Assembly (NCBI GenBank): GCA_020444545.1
Contig: JAHLKT010000004.1
Span: forward strand, 62,001 to 126,000
Reading direction: 5' to 3'
DNA length: 64,000 nt
DNA from: Desulfarculaceae bacterium
GTDB lineage: Bacteria > Desulfobacterota > Desulfarculia > Desulfarculales > Desulfarculaceae
Below the pieces are notes generated by a model. That model was not told the origin of the DNA. It saw only the letters and a program-made list of their open reading frames with translations, and did not search any database. Of this stretch, positions 55,102 to 63,794 are shown in pieces (position 1 is the stretch's first letter; each line of letters opens with the position of its first letter). The position numbers and the translations under genes were made by a program.

Positions 55102-55710
55102 ATGAAGAAATTGGTAGTCATCCTTATGGCCGTGGCTTTTGTGGCCACCATGGCCAGCATGGCCCTGGCCGGCAGCAACCCCCTGAAGGCCAATGAGAAG
55201 GCTTTCCACAAAGAGGTGACCAGCTGGATTCCCAAGGACATGTACCGCACCACCGCTCAGCTGCACGCCAAGTGGCTGGAGGTTCTGGCCGGCAAGTCCA
55301 AGGCGTACCTGCTGGACGTGCGCACCCATCCCGAGTTCGCGGCCTTCCATATCGAGGGCTCCAGCCACATCCACGCTGGCCACATGTACACCATCCCCAA
55401 GAAGATCAAAGATCCCAACGCGGAGATCTGGGTCTACTGCCGCACCCAGCACCGGGCCGGCTACGTGGCGGGCATGCTGTACAAGTACGGCTATAAGAAC
55501 GTCTACTACGTTTCCAAGGACGGCAAGGTCCCCGGTGGCGTCGTGGGTTGGGCCGCCATGGGCTACCCCTTCGTGAACTACTTCGCCGGTCAGTTCAAGA
55601 TCACCCAGTACATGAAGCAGGGCTCCTGGTCCGAGCGCAACTGCGGCAACTACATCCGTGAGTTCGCCGGCCAGCGCGGCGAGATCTGCGGCAAGAAGAC
55701 CATGAAGTAA
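55102..55710 (+). CDS. Periplasmic rhodanese-domain protein
   Basis: A 202-residue protein with a signal peptide (KKLVVILMAVAFVATMASMALA) and a rhodanese domain: LLDVRTHPEFAAFHIEGSSH, then the active-site loop VYCRTQHRAGYVAGML (Cys at the persulfide position). Two more cysteines lie near the C-terminus (RNCGN and EICGKK). Rhodaneses of sulfur-metabolising bacteria carry sulfane sulfur; which reaction it serves here is unknown. GGAGGT precedes the ATG and a terminator follows. Confidence 0.88.
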   Translation: MKKLVVILMAVAFVATMASMALAGSNPLKANEKAFHKEVTSWIPKDMYRTTAQLHAKWLEVLAGKSKAYLLDVRTHPEFAAFHIEGSSHIHAGHMYTIPKKIKDPNAEIWVYCRTQHRAGYVAGMLYKYGYKNVYYVSKDGKVPGGVVGWAAMGYPFVNYFAGQFKITQYMKQGSWSERNCGNYIREFAGQRGEICGKKTMK

Positions 55711-55734
55711 GCATCGGCTGAAATTCAGCTCCCT

Positions 55735-55770
55735 GGGGGGGCCGCGGCAACGCGGCTCCCCCTTGTTTTG
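55735..55770 (+). terminator. Rho-independent terminator after the rhodanese gene
   Basis: A GGGGGGG-CCGCG stem pairs with CGCGG-CTCCCCC around GCAA and is followed by TTGTTTTG. Confidence 0.82.
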
Positions 55771-55832
55771 TTCAATCCCCGGCTGCCTTGTGGTAGCCTG
55801 TCGATAAATTGCAACCCCTGGAGAATCGCCTC

Positions 55833-57173
55833 ATGCCCTCCCCTCAGCTTAGAAAAGACGCCCAAGACATAATCGACACGGCCCTGGCCGCGGTGGACCC
55901 CTTCCGCGCGGTCAGCCAGGCCCTCAGGCTCGAGGGAGACACCCTCCAAGTGGGCGGCGAGGCCCTGGATCTCAAGCAATACGCCCGCATCATCGTGGTG
56001 GGGGCGGGCAAGGCCGGGGCGCCCATGGCCCAGGCGGTGGAGACGGTCCTGGGAGAGCGCATCGGCGACGGCCGGGTGGTGGTCAAGGACGGCCACGGCG
56101 GGGAGACCAAGATCATCAATATCGACGAGGCCAGCCACCCGGTGCCCGACGCCCGGGGGGTGGAGGCGGGCCGCTCCATCGCCGATCTGGTGACCGAGCA
56201 CGCCGCGCCCGACACCCTGTTCCTGTGCCTCCTCTCGGGCGGAGGCAGCGCCCTGTTGGTGGCCCCGGCCGACGGCATCGCCCTGGCCGACAAGCAGGAG
56301 ACCACCCGCCTGCTCTTGGCCTCGGGCGCGGACATCGGCGAGATCAACGCCATCCGCAAGCACCTGAGCGAGCTCAAGGGCGGCAACCTGGCCCGCCGGG
56401 CCGCGCCGGGCAAGGTGATCAGCCTGATCATCAGCGACGTGGTGGGCGACCGCCTGGACGTGATCGCCTCGGGCCCCACGGTTCCCGACCTGAGCACCTG
56501 GGGCGAGTGCCGCGACATCCTGACGCGCTACGGCATCTGGGACCAGGTTCCCAACCCGGTGCGCCAGCGCATTGAGCAAGGCCTGGCCGGCGAGCTGCCC
56601 GACACCCTCAAACCCGGCGACGCCGAGCTGGCCGGGGTGACGAACCTCATCGTGTCCAGCAACCGGGGCGCGGTGGAGCAGGCGGCGGCCAAGGCCCGCG
56701 AGCTGGGCTATGCCTCCCTGGTGTTGGGCACCACCATCGAGGGCGAGACCGCGCCCGTGGCCCGGATGCACGCCGCCATGGCCCGCGAGTGCCTGGCCTC
56801 CGGGCAACCCGCCACCCCGCCCTGCTGCCTGTTGAGCGGCGGCGAAACCACCGTCACCCTGGGCGACAGCCCGGGCAAGGGCGGGCGCAACATGGAGTTC
56901 TCCCTGGCCGCGGCCATCGACCTGGCCGGGGAGGACGGCGTCTTGGCCGTCAGCCTAGGCACCGACGGCACCGACGGCCCCACCGACGCGGCCGGGGCTT
57001 GGGCCGACGGCGAAAGCGTTGCCCGGGGCGCGGAACAGGGCCTCAAGGCGCGGGACTTCCTCACCCGCCACGACGCTTACAATTTCTTCCAGCCCCTGGA
57101 CGATCTGATCATCACCGGCCCCACCCGCACCAACGTCATGGACCTCCGGCTCATGCTGGTGGCGGGCAAATAA
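55833..57173 (+). CDS. Glycerate 2-kinase (GckA/MOFRL type)
   Basis: A 446-residue enzyme of the DUF4147/MOFRL type that makes 2-phosphoglycerate from glycerate. VVGAGKAGAPMAQAVE, LCLLSGGGSALL, NAIRKHLSELKGG, LIISDVVGDRLDVIASGPT and LLSGGETTVTL, then GTDGTDGPTDAAGA are in family order. ATG 55833 with GGAGA is preferred over the TTG at 55809. Two ABC-transporter ATPase genes follow, so the operon may handle an imported compound metabolised to glycerate. Confidence 0.9.
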   Translation: MPSPQLRKDAQDIIDTALAAVDPFRAVSQALRLEGDTLQVGGEALDLKQYARIIVVGAGKAGAPMAQAVETVLGERIGDGRVVVKDGHGGETKIINIDEASHPVPDARGVEAGRSIADLVTEHAAPDTLFLCLLSGGGSALLVAPADGIALADKQETTRLLLASGADIGEINAIRKHLSELKGGNLARRAAPGKVISLIISDVVGDRLDVIASGPTVPDLSTWGECRDILTRYGIWDQVPNPVRQRIEQGLAGELPDTLKPGDAELAGVTNLIVSSNRGAVEQAAAKARELGYASLVLGTTIEGETAPVARMHAAMARECLASGQPATPPCCLLSGGETTVTLGDSPGKGGRNMEFSLAAAIDLAGEDGVLAVSLGTDGTDGPTDAAGAWADGESVARGAEQGLKARDFLTRHDAYNFFQPLDDLIITGPTRTNVMDLRLMLVAGK

Positions 57174-57183
57174 GAGGGCGGCC

Positions 57184-58185
57184 TTGAACGAAGCCCTCCT
57201 GAGCATTGACGACCTGAGCACCGTCTTCGACACGGAGGACGGCCCCATCGTGGCCGTGGACGGCCTCAGCCTGTCCGTGGCCCCGGGGGAGATCGCCGGG
57301 CTGGTGGGCGAAAGCGGCTGCGGCAAATCGCTCACCGCGCTCAGCGTCATGGGCCTTTTGCCCCCGCCGGGGCGGGTGGCCGCAGGCCGCATCCTCTTCG
57401 AGGACACGGACCTCCTCACCCTGCCCCCCCGCCGAATGCGCGAGCTCAGGGGCGAGGAGATCTCCATGATCTTCCAGGAGCCCATGACCTCGCTCAACCC
57501 GGTGTTCACCGTGGGCCGCCAGATCGCCGAGGAGATAACCACCCACCGCGAGGGCTCCTCCGCCGAGGCCTGGCAGCGGGCCATCGCCATGCTGGACAAG
57601 GTGGGCATTTCCGAGCCCGAGGCCCGGGCCAAGGCCTACCCCCACCAGCTCAGCGGTGGGATGCGCCAGCGGGTGATGATCGCCATGGCCCTGGCCCTGG
57701 ACCCCAAGCTCTTGATCGCCGACGAGCCCACCACCGCCCTGGACGTGACCATTCAGGCCCAGATTCTGGAACTGATGCGCCATCTGCAATCCGAGACCGG
57801 GGCGGCGGTGCTCCTGATCACCCACAACCTGGCCGTGGTGGCCCAGACCTGCTCGCGGGTCATGGTCATGTACACCGGCCGCCTGGTGGAGGACGCGTCG
57901 GTGGACGAACTCTTCGACCACCCCCTCCACCCCTACACCGAGGGGCTCCTGGCCTGCCTGCCCGCCCGCGCTCCCCGGCCGGGCCAGAAGCTGCCCACCA
58001 TCGGGGGCATCGTGCCCGCCCTGGGCAACCTGCCCCAAGGCTGCGCCTTCAGTGACCGTTGCCCCCGCGCCTTCGAGCCCTGCCGCCAAGCCGAACCCGC
58101 TCTGGTGGAGGTGGCCCCTGGCCATTCGGTGCGCTGCTATTTGCACCATGACCAGGCCCGGCGGGAGCGGAGGATCGCGGCATGA
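57184..58185 (+). CDS. Oligopeptide-type ABC transporter ATPase (DppD/OppD-like)
   Basis: A 333-residue ATPase with Walker A GESGCGKS, signature LSGGMRQRV, Walker [13 protein letters not shown] and the C-terminal oligopeptide-transporter extension with cysteines ([15 protein letters not shown]) that can bind an Fe-S cluster. TTG start. Its partner ATPase overlaps by 4 bases. Permease and binding-protein genes are absent nearby, so they are encoded elsewhere or this pair is an orphan. Confidence 0.93.
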   Translation: MNEALLSIDDLSTVFDTEDGPIVAVDGLSLSVAPGEIAGLVGESGCGKSLTALSVMGLLPPPGRVAAGRILFEDTDLLTLPPRRMRELRGEEISMIFQEPMTSLNPVFTVGRQIAEEITTHREGSSAEAWQRAIAMLDKVGISEPEARAKAYPHQLSGGMRQRVMIAMALALDPKLLIADEPTTALDVTIQAQILELMRHLQSETGAAVLLITHNLAVVAQTCSRVMVMYTGRLVEDASVDELFDHPLHPYTEGLLACLPARAPRPGQKLPTIGGIVPALGNLPQGCAFSDRCPRAFEPCRQAEPALVEVAPGHSVRCYLHHDQARRERRIAA

Positions 58186-59150
58186 GCCAGGGCAGCGGCC
58201 TGCTGGCCCTGGAAGGCCTCACCAAGCACTTCCGGGTGGGGGCCGGCTTCATGGGCACCAAGCGTCAGACGGTGCACGCGGTGGACCAGGTTAGCCTGGA
58301 AGTGCATGAGCACGAGGTGCTGGGCCTGGTGGGCGAGAGCGGCTGCGGCAAGTCCACCCTGGGCCGCCTGGCCCTGGGGCTGATCAAGCCCACCACCGGC
58401 CGGGTGCTCTTCGAGGGCCGCGACGTGACCTCCCTGGACCGGGCCGGGTGGAAGGAACTGCGCCGCCAGATGCAGGTGGTGTTCCAGGACCCGGCCACCT
58501 CGCTCAACCCGCGCCTCAACGTGGGCTCCATCCTGGCCGAGCCCTTGGTGATCCACGGCATGGCCAAGCCCGAGGCCCGGGCCCGGGTGGGCGAGCTGTT
58601 GGCCGAGGTGGGCCTTAGGCCCGAGCACGCCCGGCGTTATCCCCACCAGTTCAGCGGCGGCCAGCGCCAGCGCATCGGCATTGCGCGGGCCCTGGCCCTC
58701 CGGCCCCGCCTGGTGGTGGCCGACGAGCCGGTGAGTGCCCTGGACGTGTCCATCCAGGCCCAGGTCTTGAACCTGCTCATGGAGCTAAAGAAAAGCTTCG
58801 GCTTAACTTACATCTTCGTGGCCCACGACCTCTCCGTGGTGCGCCACGTGTCCGACCGGGTGGCGGTGATGTATCTGGGCAAGGTGGTGGAGCTGGCCCC
58901 GGCCGAGGTCTTTGACGCCCCGCCGCGCCACCCCTACACCGAGGCCCTGTTGGCCGCCGCGCCGGTGGCCGACCCCCACCGGGCCATGCAGCCCCCGCCG
59001 GTCAAGGGCGACGTGGCCAGCCCGGTGAACCCGCCCTCGGGCTGCCGTTTCCGCACCCGCTGCCCAGAGGCCCAGGACATCTGCGCCGTCGAGGAGCCGC
59101 CCCTCAAAGAGATTGGCCCGAGGCACCGCTGCGCCTGCCACTTCCGCTAG
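58182..59150 (+). CDS. Oligopeptide-type ABC transporter ATPase (DppF/OppF-like)
   Basis: A 322-residue ATPase, partner of the preceding gene. Walker A is GESGCGKST, the signature FSGGQRQRIGIARALAL, Walker B VVADEPVSALDVS and the C-terminal cysteine motif GCRFRTRCPEAQDIC. Its end is followed by a bidirectional terminator. Confidence 0.94.
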   Translation: MSQGSGLLALEGLTKHFRVGAGFMGTKRQTVHAVDQVSLEVHEHEVLGLVGESGCGKSTLGRLALGLIKPTTGRVLFEGRDVTSLDRAGWKELRRQMQVVFQDPATSLNPRLNVGSILAEPLVIHGMAKPEARARVGELLAEVGLRPEHARRYPHQFSGGQRQRIGIARALALRPRLVVADEPVSALDVSIQAQVLNLLMELKKSFGLTYIFVAHDLSVVRHVSDRVAVMYLGKVVELAPAEVFDAPPRHPYTEALLAAAPVADPHRAMQPPPVKGDVASPVNPPSGCRFRTRCPEAQDICAVEEPPLKEIGPRHRCACHFR

Positions 59151-59176
59151 GCACCGGCTTGGCCAGTCACCCGCAC

Positions 59177-59216
59177 AAAAAAAGCGCCGGCCCGAAGGCC
59201 GGCGCTGCTTGTTTTT
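59177..59216. terminator. Bidirectional rho-independent terminator
   Basis: AGCGCCGGCC and GGCCGGCGCT form a 10-bp stem with loop CGAA. It has seven As before it and GCTTGTTTTT after it on the plus strand, so it ends the ABC operon in one direction and panE in the other. Confidence 0.92.
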
Positions 59217-59229
59217 GGATTAATGTCTA

Positions 59230-60153
59230 CTACTGGTCCAGATAGCCGGCTTCCCGCGCCTGCACCAACTGAGTGAGCGTCTGGTTGACCGGGGTGGGCA
59301 GGCCCACCTGCTCGCCTTGGCGCACCACCGCGCCATTGATGTAGGACACCTCGGTACGGCGGGACTTGCGCACGTCCTGGAGCATGGAGCTGATGTTGGC
59401 CGCGGTGCGGTGGGCCACCTCCTGCACCGCCCGGAGCATGTCCTGGTGCAGGAACTTGACCCCAATGGCCTGACCCACGCTCACCGCCTCGGCCACGGCC
59501 GCGGCCATGACCTTGCCCGCGGGGGGCAGCTCCAAAAGGCGGCCGTTGGGCACCTCCAGGATGGCGGTCAGGGAGTTGATGCCCACGTTGATCACCAGCT
59601 TGGTCCAGATGAGGTTCTGCACCCCCTCCACGCCCTTGGTGTCGAAGCCCGCCGCGTTGAGTAGCTGCACCACCTGCTGGCAGTAGGCGTCCACCGGCCC
59701 CTGGGCGGGTCCGATGTGGGTCTGGCCCCGTCCGGCGTGGCGCACCCGGCCCAGGCCCAGGAGCGTAGCGCCCTCGCTGGTGATGCCGCCCAACACCCTG
59801 GCCGGCCCCAAGGCCTCCACTAGGGTCTCCACGTTCTCGGCCCCGTTTTGCAGGGTCAGGACGCGGGCTTCGGGGGCCAGGTTGGCCCTGAGCACCCGGG
59901 CCACACCCTGGGTGTGGTAGGCCTTGGTGCACACCACGGCCAGGTCCACGGAGCCCAGGACCGTTGGGTCGGCGGTGGCCTCCACGGCCAGGCGCTCGCT
60001 GCCCTCGGGATGCTCCAGGGACACCTGTTGCTCATTGATCTTGGCGGCCCGTTCCGGCCGGTAGTCCAACAGGACCACCTCGGCCCCGGCCTTCTTCAGG
60101 CGCGCGGCCAGCATGAGGCCCATGGCCCCGGGCCCTATAACGGCTACTTTCAT
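59230..60153 (-). CDS. panE: 2-dehydropantoate 2-reductase
   Basis: A 307-residue NADPH-dependent reductase of ketopantoate in pantothenate synthesis. The N-terminal VIGPGAMGLMLAARL dinucleotide motif, LVVCTKAYHT-like AVVCTKAYHT, LQNGAENVE and WTKLVINVGINSLTAI (with the catalytic lysine) are in family order. It lies 9 bases after panB, giving a two-gene pantothenate operon. Confidence 0.92.
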   Translation of the reverse strand: MKVAVIGPGAMGLMLAARLKKAGAEVVLLDYRPERAAKINEQQVSLEHPEGSERLAVEATADPTVLGSVDLAVVCTKAYHTQGVARVLRANLAPEARVLTLQNGAENVETLVEALGPARVLGGITSEGATLLGLGRVRHAGRGQTHIGPAQGPVDAYCQQVVQLLNAAGFDTKGVEGVQNLIWTKLVINVGINSLTAILEVPNGRLLELPPAGKVMAAAVAEAVSVGQAIGVKFLHQDMLRAVQEVAHRTAANISSMLQDVRKSRRTEVSYINGAVVRQGEQVGLPTPVNQTLTQLVQAREAGYLDQ

Positions 60154-60162
60154 CTCGTCCCT

Positions 60163-61002
60163 CTACAGCTTGAGCTGATCCACCACCGCCTGGTCGATGG
60201 CAAAGCCATGCTCCTCGGCGGGGAAGGCGCCGGAGGCCACTTCCTCCACGTAAGAGGATACCGCCTTTTCCAGCTGGGGGAAGAGGTTTACGTACTGCTT
60301 GGCCATCTTGGGGGGCTTGCGCTCGGCCAGACCGATGAGGTCGTGCACCACCAGCACCTGGCCGTCGCAGTCCGGCCCGGCCCCGATGCCGATGGTCACC
60401 AGGGGAGTGTTGGCGGTAATGGCCGCAGCCAGGGCCGAGGGGATGCACTCGAACACGATGAGGCTGGCCCCGGCTTCGGCCAGGGCGCCGGTGTCGTCGA
60501 TGAGCTTCTGAGCGCCGGCCAGGTCCTTGCCCTGCACCTTGTAGCCGCCTAACTGGGCCACGCTCTGGGGGGTCAGGCCGATATGGGCGCAGACCGGTAT
60601 GCCCGCGTCCACGATGGCCTTGACCGTGGGGGCCATCTCGGTGCCGCCCTCCAGCTTCACGCAGTCCACCCCGCCCTCTTTCATGAAGCGCCCGGCGTTT
60701 TTAACCGCCTGCTTGCGGCTCACCTGATAGCTCATGAAGGGCAGATCGCCGATGAGCAGGGGATAGGTGAGACCCCGGCGCACCGCCTTGATGTGGTGCA
60801 GCATCTCGTCCATGGTCACCGGCACGGTGGACTCATAGCCCAGCACCACGTTGCCCAGGCTGTCGCCCACCAGCACCGAGTCCACCCCCATCCGGTCCAT
60901 GGCCCGGGCGGTGGGGTAGTCGTAGGCGGTGAGCATGGTCACCTTTTGGCCGTTTTTCTTTTTGGCGATGAGGTCAGGGATGTTGATCTTCTTGCGGTCC
61001 AT
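60163..61002 (-). CDS. panB: 3-methyl-2-oxobutanoate hydroxymethyltransferase
   Basis: A 279-residue enzyme that makes ketopantoate from 2-oxoisovalerate and methylene-tetrahydrofolate. MLTAYDYPTARAMDRMGVD, LVGDSLGNVVLGYEST (metal site), KLEGGTEMAPTV, and HIGLTPQSVAQLGGYKVQG are diagnostic. It uses the folate pool that folD (divergent neighbour) interconverts. Confidence 0.96.
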   Translation of the reverse strand: MDRKKINIPDLIAKKKNGQKVTMLTAYDYPTARAMDRMGVDSVLVGDSLGNVVLGYESTVPVTMDEMLHHIKAVRRGLTYPLLIGDLPFMSYQVSRKQAVKNAGRFMKEGGVDCVKLEGGTEMAPTVKAIVDAGIPVCAHIGLTPQSVAQLGGYKVQGKDLAGAQKLIDDTGALAEAGASLIVFECIPSALAAAITANTPLVTIGIGAGPDCDGQVLVVHDLIGLAERKPPKMAKQYVNLFPQLEKAVSSYVEEVASGAFPAEEHGFAIDQAVVDQLKL

Positions 61003-61129
61003 AGTCCTCTCCTAACAGTTGGTAGAAGCCGTGGATAAAGGCCCAACCCTCGCCCGGCGTCAGCGGCCGTCCAGGTCCTCCTCCAGATCCCAGCAGCCTG
61101 GCCACGCGGGGGCCGGTATGTGCCCTCAT

Positions 61130-61158
61130 TAGGTATAGGACCGGCCTCCCCCTGTCAA
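61130..61158 (-). promoter_or_regulatory. Candidate promoter of panB-panE
   Basis: TTGACA (61158-61153) is followed by either TATACC with a 15-base spacer or TACCTA with a 17-base spacer. The -35 is perfect; the -10 is uncertain. Confidence 0.5.
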
Positions 61159-61191
61159 GCATTGGCCGGCCCTCCCAGGTCCAGAAAAATA

Positions 61192-61220
61192 TTGACAGCT
61201 TTGGCCCTCTATGGTGTGTT
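61192..61220 (+). promoter_or_regulatory. Candidate promoter of folD-fchA
   Basis: TTGACA (61192-61197), a 17-base spacer and TGTGTT (61215-61220, 3 of 6). It lies about 95 bases upstream of folD; the weak -10 makes it tentative. Confidence 0.4.
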
Positions 61221-61314
61221 GGGGGGCGCCGGCCCCGTCCGGCATCACCACAAAATCAGACCAGTCTCGACGACTTAAACAGGATCAATACCGTTTGTAT
61301 GAAAGGAGTGGGCC

Positions 61315-62190
61315 ATGGCGGCTGAGTTGATTAAAGGCTTGCCCATCGCCAAAGCAATCCGTGAAGAGATCACGGCCGAAGTGGACGGACTCAAGGCCAA
61401 GGGCGTGGAGCCCACCCTAGCCGTGCTGTTGGTCGGCGACGACCCGGGCAGCGTGTGGTACGCCAAGTCCAAGGTGGGCGTGGGCGAAAAGCTCGGCATC
61501 AAGGTGGACCTGCACACCATGGCCGCCGACACCAGCCAGGAGACGGTGCTGGAGCAGATCAAGGGCTGGAACATGGACCCCAAGGTGCACGGCATCCTGG
61601 TGGAGCTGCCCTTGCCCAAGCACCTGGCCAAGGAAGAGATCATGGAGTCCATCGACCCCAAGAAGGACGTGGACGGGGTGCACCCGGTCAACCGCGGCTA
61701 CCTTCTGGGCGGCCAGGAGCACCTGGCCCTGGTGCCGGCCACTCCGCTTAGCTGCATCGCCCTGGCCGAGCGCGCGGGCATCGACTTCAAAGGCAAGAAG
61801 GTCACCCTGGTCGGCCGTGGCGACACCGTGGGCCGCCCCCTGGCCAGCCTGCTGATCAAGCGCGATGCCACCATCACCGTCTGCCACACCAAGACCGTGG
61901 ACCTGGCCGGCGAGTGCAAGAACGGCGAGATCGTGGTGGCCGCGGCCGGCTTCGCCGGCCTGGTCAAGAAAGACATGATCTCCCCGGGCACCGTGGTCAT
62001 CGACGCGGGCGTCAACGAGGTCAAGGACGAGGCCACCGGCGAGAGCAAGTACGTGGGCGACTGCGAGCCCGACGTGGCCGATGTGGCCAAGGCCCTGAGC
62101 CCGGTGCCGGGCGGCGTGGGCAGCCTCACCACCACCATCATCATGGGCAACGTGCTCAAGGCCCTGAAGCTTCAGGGCGCCGACAAGTAG
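61315..62190 (+). CDS. folD: Methylene-THF dehydrogenase/methenyl-THF cyclohydrolase
   Basis: A 291-residue bifunctional enzyme that interconverts methylene-, methenyl- and formyl-tetrahydrofolate. SVWYAKSK carries the Tyr49/Lys53 active-site pair, VELPLPKHL and DVDGVHPVN follow, and VTLVGRGDTVGRPLA is the NADP-binding region (usually VGRSxxVGxP; here GRGDTVGRP). AAAGGAG precedes the ATG. fchA follows after 12 bases. In acetogenic or sulfate-reducing anaerobes the pair serves the methyl branch of the Wood-Ljungdahl pathway (inference). Confidence 0.95.
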   Translation: MAAELIKGLPIAKAIREEITAEVDGLKAKGVEPTLAVLLVGDDPGSVWYAKSKVGVGEKLGIKVDLHTMAADTSQETVLEQIKGWNMDPKVHGILVELPLPKHLAKEEIMESIDPKKDVDGVHPVNRGYLLGGQEHLALVPATPLSCIALAERAGIDFKGKKVTLVGRGDTVGRPLASLLIKRDATITVCHTKTVDLAGECKNGEIVVAAAGFAGLVKKDMISPGTVVIDAGVNEVKDEATGESKYVGDCEPDVADVAKALSPVPGGVGSLTTTIIMGNVLKALKLQGADK

Positions 62191-62202
62191 GGAGGACGGA
62201 CC

Positions 62203-62841
62203 ATGGCGCAGCAAGTTTATGAAATGACCCTGAACGATTTCATCGAAATCGCGGCCTCCAAAAGCCACACCCCCGGCGGCGGCAACGTGTCGGCGGTGGT
62301 GGCCACCCTGGGCGCTTCCATGGTGGCCATGGTGGGCAACCTCACCCTGAGCAACAAGAAGTACGAGGAGCACAAGGACCAGGCCCAGGGCTGCGTGGAC
62401 CGGGTGATGGGCCTCATCGAGAAGCTCAAGGAGCTCACCATCAAAGACATGGAGGCCTTCGACGCCTACATGGGCGTTTTCAAGATGCCCAAGGAGACCG
62501 ACGCGGACAAGGCCGCCCGCAAGGAGGCCATGGAAAAGGCCGCCAAGCAGGCCACCCTGGTGCCCCTGGAGATCTGCCAGACCTGCCTGAGCATCGTCGA
62601 AGAGGCCGAGGAGCTTTCCAAGTACGGCAACCTCATGGCCATCAGCGACGTGGGCGTGGGCGCCATGGTGGCCGAGACCGCCATGCGCTCCTGCATGCTC
62701 AGCGTGGACATCAACGTGCCTTCCATCAAGGACCAGGACTTCGTCAAGGACGTGCTGGCCGAGAAGGCCCGTTTGTTCACCCAGGCCGAGAAGCTCAAGA
62801 TGCTGGCCATGGCCCGCGTCACCGAGAAGATGGGCGGCTAA
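62203..62841 (+). CDS. fchA: Cyclodeaminase/cyclohydrolase (FchA-like)
   Basis: A 212-residue all-helical protein of the FTCD_C/cyclodeaminase family: SKSHTPGGGNVSAVVATLGA, SNKKYEEHKD and KYGNLMAISDVGVGAMVAET are conserved features. Members include the methenyl-THF cyclohydrolase FchA and formimino-THF cyclodeaminase. Next to folD, cyclohydrolase activity is likely. Confidence 0.9.
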   Translation: MAQQVYEMTLNDFIEIAASKSHTPGGGNVSAVVATLGASMVAMVGNLTLSNKKYEEHKDQAQGCVDRVMGLIEKLKELTIKDMEAFDAYMGVFKMPKETDADKAARKEAMEKAAKQATLVPLEICQTCLSIVEEAEELSKYGNLMAISDVGVGAMVAETAMRSCMLSVDINVPSIKDQDFVKDVLAEKARLFTQAEKLKMLAMARVTEKMGG

Positions 62842-62867
62842 ATCCCGCTCGCTCTTTTGCGTTTCGC

Positions 62868-62901
62868 GGCGGGGGCCCTTCGGGGCTCCCGCCTCTTTTT
62901 T
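62868..62901 (+). terminator. Rho-independent terminator after fchA
   Basis: GGCGGG-GG-CCC pairs with GGG-CT-CCCGCC around TTCG and is followed by TCTTTTTTT. Confidence 0.88.
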
Positions 62902-62952
62902 GGGGGCCCGGCGTCGCTTGCGGGGTCCAAGGCCCCATGATAAGGTTCAGCC

Positions 62953-63360
62953 ATGCGTAAGGGATTCTTATTTCGCTGGGTGGTCAGCGCTCTGGGCCTG
63001 CTGTTCGTATCCTGGTTGTTCGATGGCATCCGGGTGGACGGCGTGGGTTGGGCTTTCGTGGCCGCCCTCTTCTTGGGGGTGTTCAACGCCCTCATCCGGC
63101 CCATTCTCATCCTGCTCACCCTGCCCATCACCGTCTTGACCATGGGCCTGTTTATCCTGGTGATCAACGCCCTGATGCTCAAGCTGACCGGCTGGCTCTT
63201 GGCCGGTTTCCACGTGCAGGGATTCTGGACCGCCCTGGGCGGGGCCGTGGTCTTGGGGCTGATCAGCCTGGCGGCCAACAGCCTGGTGAACGACCGGGGC
63301 AGCTTCGAGGTGATCGAGATGAACCGGGGCCAGGGCGGCCGCTGGGAACGGAGAGGCTAG
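62953..63360 (+). CDS. Phage-holin-IV-like (DUF/YvlD-type) membrane protein
   Basis: A 135-residue protein with four hydrophobic segments and the motif FLGVFNALIRPILILLTLPI followed by TVLTMGLFILVINALML, typical of the phage-holin superfamily IV / YvlD family, which is widespread in chromosomes and not evidence for a prophage. The function is unknown. It is followed after 4 bases by a small ORF. Confidence 0.85.
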   Translation: MRKGFLFRWVVSALGLLFVSWLFDGIRVDGVGWAFVAALFLGVFNALIRPILILLTLPITVLTMGLFILVINALMLKLTGWLLAGFHVQGFWTALGGAVVLGLISLAANSLVNDRGSFEVIEMNRGQGGRWERRG

Positions 63361-63364
63361 AGCC

Positions 63365-63634
63365 GTGGAACACAGCTCCCTGCAACTTAGGGTGGACTCC
63401 TGCCAGGAGGTAATCGACGACATCTCCCGCCGCCTCTCGGCCGAGGAGGTGAACCCCCGCATCGTGGAGCAGCTGGAGCGCTTGCGCGAACTTCTGACTA
63501 TGCTGGACCATCATTTGGTCAGCGAGACCGACCTGTACCGCATCGAGGTCTCCACCAACCAGCTCCTGCGCGAGCTGGGGGTGCTTTTCTCCCAGAAAGA
63601 ATTCGGCTCGCTCTACGACCACACCTTGCAGTAG
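63365..63634 (+). CDS. Small helical protein, unknown
   Basis: An 89-residue protein starting at GTG with GGAGAG upstream. It is charged and helical (VDDISRR-like VIDDISRRLSAEE, EQLERLRELL). No family recognised. It is 4 bases downstream of the holin-like gene, which argues for a shared transcript. Confidence 0.6.
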   Translation: MEHSSLQLRVDSCQEVIDDISRRLSAEEVNPRIVEQLERLRELLTMLDHHLVSETDLYRIEVSTNQLLRELGVLFSQKEFGSLYDHTLQ

Positions 63635-63643
63635 CGAGCCGCC

Positions 63644-63757
63644 ATGCCGCTTCGCCTGCTTTCCCTGGCCGCCAACGCAACCATCCTGGCCCTGAACCTG
63701 ATCGTGTCCGGCCTGGTCATCGGCCTGCTGGTCCTGGGGCGTGCCCCCCGCGCCTGA
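63644..63757 (+). CDS. Very small membrane peptide
   Basis: A 37-codon frame (MPLRLLSLAANATILALNLI and on to RAPRA) made of one long hydrophobic helix with basic ends, 9 bases after the 89-residue ORF. There is only a weak ribosome-binding site, so expression is uncertain. Confidence 0.35.
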   Translation: MPLRLLSLAANATILALNLIVSGLVIGLLVLGRAPRA

Positions 63758-63794
63758 TCTTCCGCTAAAATTTGAGTGAGTATGCCTTGGCGGC

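Larger units (their letters stand above)
61003..61314. other. Divergent promoter region between panB and folD
   Basis: A 312-base non-coding stretch. It holds a minus-strand promoter (TTGACA at 61158-61153) and a plus-strand TTGACA at 61192-61197. A short minus-strand open frame near 60974-61162 overlaps panB and has no coding features. No riboswitch fold was recognised. Confidence 0.6.

Noticed and set aside
60974-61162. 62-codon minus-strand frame before panB
   Set aside because: It overlaps the panB start and the candidate promoter, and has no recognised features.
62953-63360. Possible prophage signal from the holin-like gene
   Set aside because: Holin-IV/YvlD-type proteins are common chromosomal genes, and no other phage gene is nearby.
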